A program made the position numbers and the translations under genes. Of a stretch of DNA of 17,898 nt, positions 15,213 through 17,898 are shown piece by piece. How positions within the stretch are numbered: position 1 is the first letter of the stretch; each line of letters opens with the position of its first letter. This DNA comes from Bermanella sp034112325 (GTDB lineage: Bacteria; Pseudomonadota; Gammaproteobacteria; Pseudomonadales; Oceanobacteraceae). The stretch lies in the NCBI GenBank assembly GCA_034112325.1, contig JAWUVO010000133.1, positions 1 to 17,898 of the forward strand, read 5' to 3'. Below the pieces are notes generated by a model that searched no databases, was not told where the DNA came from, and saw only the letters and a program-made list of their open reading frames with translations.

Positions 15213-16163
15213 ATGTCTATTAAGTTAGGTATTGTGATGGATCCAATTGAGGACATCGCCTTCAAAAAAGATACATCAATTGCATTACTGGACGCCGCTC
15301 AGCGCAAGGGTTGGGAGCTTTTTTACATGGAGCAAGCCGACCTAGCCTTAGAGCAAGGCCGTGCAATGGCAAGCATGACAAGGCTAACGGTAAAAATGGA
15401 CCCTGATAATTGGTTTGAAAAAGGTGAAACAGAATACCTACCCCTATCAACATTAAATGTCGTATTAATGCGTACAGACCCTCCATTTGATAACGAATAT
15501 ATTTACAGTACCTACATTCTTGAGCGCGCTGAAAACGAAGGAACCTTGATCGTCAACAAACCCCAAAGTTTACGGGACTGTAATGAAAAAGTTTTTGCCA
15601 CTGCTTTCCCAGAATGCTGCCCTGAAGTACTTGTAACTAAAGATGCCATCCGCCTGAAAGAATTTCACAAGACCCATCAAGATGTAATCTTTAAGCCACT
15701 AGACGGCATGGGTGGCTCTTCTATTTTTCGGCTGAAACATGATGATCCCAATGTAAGTGTCATTATTGAAACACTGACAAAATACGGTAAAGAAACCATC
15801 ATGGCGCAAAAATACATCCCTGAGATCAAGCAGGGTGACAAGCGCATATTGATGATTGACGGAGAACCCGTTTCTCATGCCCTAGCGCGTATCCCCCAAA
15901 AAGGCGAAACTAGAGGAAATATTGCCGCTGGCGGTACAGGTGTGACTCAAGCTTTAACCGAGCGAGATTATTGGATCGCCAAACAAATTGGGCCCACTTT
16001 AAAAGAAAAAGGACTTATTTTTGTAGGACTGGATGTGATTGGTGATTATTTAACCGAAATCAATGTGACCAGTCCAACCTGTGTACGAGAAATTAGTCGC
16101 GACAGTAAGCAAGATATTGCCATGATGTTAATGGATGCCGTTGAGAAACGACTTAACACATAG
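15213..16163 (+). CDS. gshB: Glutathione synthetase
   Basis: An ATP-grasp ligase that joins gamma-glutamylcysteine and glycine, the second step of glutathione synthesis in the cytoplasm. The 316-residue length is standard. The N-terminal substrate domain carries MRTDPPFD (86-93). The ATP-grasp part shows KPLDGMGGSS (161-170), the flexible GETRGNIAAGG loop (231-241) and the metal-binding EINVTSPT (282-289). The ATG has AGGTGA 6 bases upstream. It stands next to pilG as in Pseudomonas; no functional link with pili is implied by the protein itself. Confidence 0.97.
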   Translation: MSIKLGIVMDPIEDIAFKKDTSIALLDAAQRKGWELFYMEQADLALEQGRAMASMTRLTVKMDPDNWFEKGETEYLPLSTLNVVLMRTDPPFDNEYIYSTYILERAENEGTLIVNKPQSLRDCNEKVFATAFPECCPEVLVTKDAIRLKEFHKTHQDVIFKPLDGMGGSSIFRLKHDDPNVSVIIETLTKYGKETIMAQKYIPEIKQGDKRILMIDGEPVSHALARIPQKGETRGNIAAGGTGVTQALTERDYWIAKQIGPTLKEKGLIFVGLDVIGDYLTEINVTSPTCVREISRDSKQDIAMMLMDAVEKRLNT

Positions 16164-16188
16164 AGTCAGTAATTAACTCTGAAAGTCA

Positions 16189-16226
16189 GGTCGCACTCAC
16201 TATTGCCAGCCAATATTTGTGCGACC
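16189..16226. repeat. 8-bp inverted repeat between gshB and tonB
   Basis: GGTCGCAC (16189-16196) and GTGCGACC (16219-16226) are perfect inverted arms separated by 22 bases. There is no T-run after the second arm, so it is not a typical terminator. It could be an operator with arms two helical turns apart, or a weak hairpin ending gshB transcripts. The rest of the 161-base gap has no clear promoter. Confidence 0.4.
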
Positions 16227-16324
16227 CGGCGCAACCCTAGATAAAACATTGGTATTTCTTCAGATTCACGTGGTCAACGCCTGTCGCAACTGGCAAAATA
16301 GCTCAATCTATTTGGAAACACACC

Positions 16325-17200
16325 ATGAGCCAAGCAATCGCCGTTAGCGATTATGATCGTTTTAGTTTCGCCATATTCATGGCTGCAATTCTCCATTTAT
16401 TAATTATTTTTGGTATTGGCTTTGGCCTTCCTGACAAACAGTCAAGCGCAACCACACTAGATGTAACTCTTGCCCAAAGCTATCAAGATAAAGCTCCAGA
16501 TAAAGCCGACTTTTTAGCTCAAGCCAATCAACAAGGTAGCGGTACTCTTAAAGAGCGGGCTGAAATGACCACTACCGAAATCGCCGACTACGCCGCCGAA
16601 GAAATTCGTAAAACCCAACGCCTACAGCAAGTAGCTAGCGCCCCCCAGCCTAATCAGCAAAATTACCGTGCAATAACTAGCTTGTATGGCAATTTCAGCG
16701 TCGAGAGCTATCGCTTAGAACAAGACCTTAAGGCATTTGACTTACCCGAAGGGCAAACTAAAAGTCTGTTAGAACGCAGCCTTGAAATTGCTAGCTTAGA
16801 AGCCAAGCTAGATCGTCAACGTCAAACACTGACTAAAGAGCCTAGAACTCGGCGGCTTACCGCCACGTCTACCCGTCGCAGTTCAGACGCTTTGTATATG
16901 AACCAATGGCTACGCAAGATCGAAAGTATTGGCAATACCAACTATCCTATAGAAGCTAGGCAGCAAAATATTAATGGCAAATTACGCCTGCTAGTTGCAG
17001 TCAAAGCTGACGGCACTATTGATCAATTAAAAGTATTAGAATCTTCAGGACACAAGGTACTCGACGATGCCGCTAAAAACATTGTACGCCTAGCTTCACC
17101 GTTTGCGCCTTTTTCGGAAGAAATGAGGAGAGACACAGAAGTACTAGAAATTATTCGTACCTGGCAATTTGGTAAAAATCTTTTTTCAACTGATAGTTAA
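16325..17200 (+). CDS. tonB: TonB-family energy transducer, TonB3-like
   Basis: A 291-residue inner-membrane protein with one N-terminal membrane anchor (about 13-34), a periplasmic spacer and a C-terminal TonB domain (about 193-285). That domain includes NYPIEARQQNINGKLRLLV and the RTWQF end strand. The spacer is unusual for TonB: it is charged and helical, without Pro-Glu/Pro-Lys repeats. The location beside gshB and pilG matches P. aeruginosa tonB3, which is needed for normal twitching motility rather than iron uptake. No exbB/exbD genes are nearby. The ATG follows a weak GGAA, and yqgE starts 3 bases after the stop. Confidence 0.88.
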   Translation: MSQAIAVSDYDRFSFAIFMAAILHLLIIFGIGFGLPDKQSSATTLDVTLAQSYQDKAPDKADFLAQANQQGSGTLKERAEMTTTEIADYAAEEIRKTQRLQQVASAPQPNQQNYRAITSLYGNFSVESYRLEQDLKAFDLPEGQTKSLLERSLEIASLEAKLDRQRQTLTKEPRTRRLTATSTRRSSDALYMNQWLRKIESIGNTNYPIEARQQNINGKLRLLVAVKADGTIDQLKVLESSGHKVLDDAAKNIVRLASPFAPFSEEMRRDTEVLEIIRTWQFGKNLFSTDS

Positions 17201-17203
17201 GAT

Positions 17204-17770
17204 ATGGAATCGATAGATAATTTAAAGCATCATTTTTTGCTGGCAATGCCGCAAATGAACGACCAATATTTTGGCCAAAGTGTTTGCTATATTTGCGACC
17301 ACACAGAGCATGGCTCAATGGGACTGGTCATTAACAAGCCTACCAATGTTAGCCTCGTCGATATCTTTCATGAACTTGCTATCAACGTATCAAGCGACAG
17401 CATGAAAAATAGCTTGGCCGTTATGCAAGGGGGCCCAGTAAGTCTTGAACATGGATTTGTATTGTATAACGGTGCCTCGAATAACGTTGAAAACACCGAG
17501 ATAGCCCAAGGTGTTAGGCTTAGTACCTCAAAAGAAATATTAGTTAATATTGCCCAAGGCACTGGGCCGGACAATGCATTAATATGCTTAGGTTATGCAG
17601 GCTGGGAAGCAGGACAGTTAGAAGCCGAAATTACAGACAATGCATGGCTTACGGTTGAAGCAGATGACACCCTTCTATTCCATACCCCCGCTGAAGACAT
17701 TGCCAAGCAAGCTGCCAGTAAATTAGGGGTAGACTTAAGTTTACTGTCTACGCTGTCAGGGCACGCTTAA
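17204..17770 (+). CDS. yqgE: YqgE/AlgH family protein
   Basis: A 188-residue cytoplasmic protein of the UPF0301 (YqgE/AlgH) family, full length. Family markers appear in order: HHFLLAMPQM (9-18), CYICDHTEHGSMGLVINKP (28-46), GGPVSLEHGFVLY (76-88), LGYAGWEAGQLEAEI (129-143) and NAWLT (146-150). It ends with the typical GHA. The biochemical role is not established; in Pseudomonas AlgH has been linked to alginate regulation. It is almost always next to ruvX, as here. The ATG has no strong ribosome site and is probably reached by ribosomes finishing tonB 3 bases upstream. Confidence 0.95.
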   Translation: MESIDNLKHHFLLAMPQMNDQYFGQSVCYICDHTEHGSMGLVINKPTNVSLVDIFHELAINVSSDSMKNSLAVMQGGPVSLEHGFVLYNGASNNVENTEIAQGVRLSTSKEILVNIAQGTGPDNALICLGYAGWEAGQLEAEITDNAWLTVEADDTLLFHTPAEDIAKQAASKLGVDLSLLSTLSGHA

Positions 17771-17773
17771 TTA

Positions 17774-17777
17774 AGGA
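17774..17777 (+). promoter_or_regulatory. Ribosome binding site of ruvX
   Basis: AGGA is placed 5 bases before the GTG at 17783. It favours this GTG over an in-frame ATG at 17819, which has no such site. The out-of-frame ATG at 17781 is followed by a stop after two codons. Confidence 0.6.
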
Positions 17778-17782
17778 TTAAT

Positions 17783-17898
17783 GTGGAAGTAAACGTCACA
17801 AATAAAATTCAAACCGTAATGGGTTTTGATTATGGAAAAAAACGTACTGGCTTAGCGGTTGGCCAGCGCATGTTAGAAAATGCCAATGGCATTGGTTT
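17783..17898 (+). CDS. ruvX: RuvX/YqgF Holliday junction resolvase-like protein (5' part)
   Basis: Only the first 38 codons lie in the window. After a 12-residue leader the frame reads MGFDYGKKRTGLAVGQ, the first strand of the RNase H-like YqgF fold. The Asp of GFDYG is the first metal-binding residue. Family members are about 140-155 residues long and are implicated in 16S pre-rRNA 5'-end processing and proposed as Holliday junction resolvases. It starts 12 bases after yqgE and is likely in the same operon. The GTG start is chosen from the ribosome site; the ATG at 17819 would give a shorter but still plausible N-terminus. Confidence 0.9.
   Translation, partial: MEVNVTNKIQTVMGFDYGKKRTGLAVGQRMLENANGIG

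Noticed and set aside
1..17898. Mobile elements, CRISPR arrays, tRNA or phage genes
   Set aside because: No transposase, integrase, regularly spaced repeats or tRNA-like cloverleaf was seen; all gene blocks keep a gene order known from Pseudomonas-type genomes.

Overview
The window is a stretch of ordinary-looking chromosome from a gammaproteobacterium, moderately AT-rich by eye. Its gene order matches the Pseudomonas locus ruvX-yqgE-tonB3-gshB-pilGHIJK-chpABC, and the protein sequences are clearly gammaproteobacterial. The composition is lower in G+C than Pseudomonas, so a relative such as a marine Cellvibrionales- or Oceanospirillales-type organism is plausible. That placement is an inference; the sequence does not settle the genus. 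No mobile element, tRNA, rRNA or CRISPR array was seen.

Left part (1-1940, + strand): metF (5,10-methylene-THF reductase), a small tandem CDGSH iron-sulfur protein and rsmE (16S rRNA m3U1498 methyltransferase) are packed closely and probably co-transcribed. A 230-base gap follows, ending in a candidate promoter with a perfect 14-bp palindrome. After it comes a 150-residue coiled-coil protein that I do not recognise, at 2173-2625. This gene converges on the next block and is separated from it by a strong hairpin terminator that works best for the minus strand.

Central part (2810-15026, - strand, read right to left): a complete Pil-Chp chemosensory operon for type IV pilus control. It encodes pilG and pilH (response regulators), pilI (CheW adaptor), pilJ (methyl-accepting receptor), pilK (CheR methyltransferase), chpA (giant CheA-type kinase), chpB (CheB-like methylesterase) and chpC (second CheW-like adaptor). 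The receptor PilJ would signal through PilI/ChpC to ChpA. ChpA phosphorylates PilG and PilH, while PilK and ChpB set the methylation state of PilJ. The output is pilus extension/retraction (twitching) and, in Pseudomonas, cAMP level. ChpA carries at least seven HPt-like modules; in two of them the phospho-accepting His is replaced (by Met and by Glu). A 140-residue linker in ChpA has 57 acidic residues.

Right part (15213-17898, + strand): gshB (glutathione synthetase) is divergent from pilG. It is followed by a TonB-family protein related by position to TonB3, which is needed for twitching in P. aeruginosa. Then come yqgE/algH and the first 38 codons of ruvX/yqgF, cut by the window end.

I found no convincing wholly new system. 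The items most worth a second look are the altered HPt modules of ChpA, the unknown coiled-coil gene with its palindromic promoter, the direct repeats between pilI and pilJ, and the receiver-like but degenerate N-terminus of ChpB.
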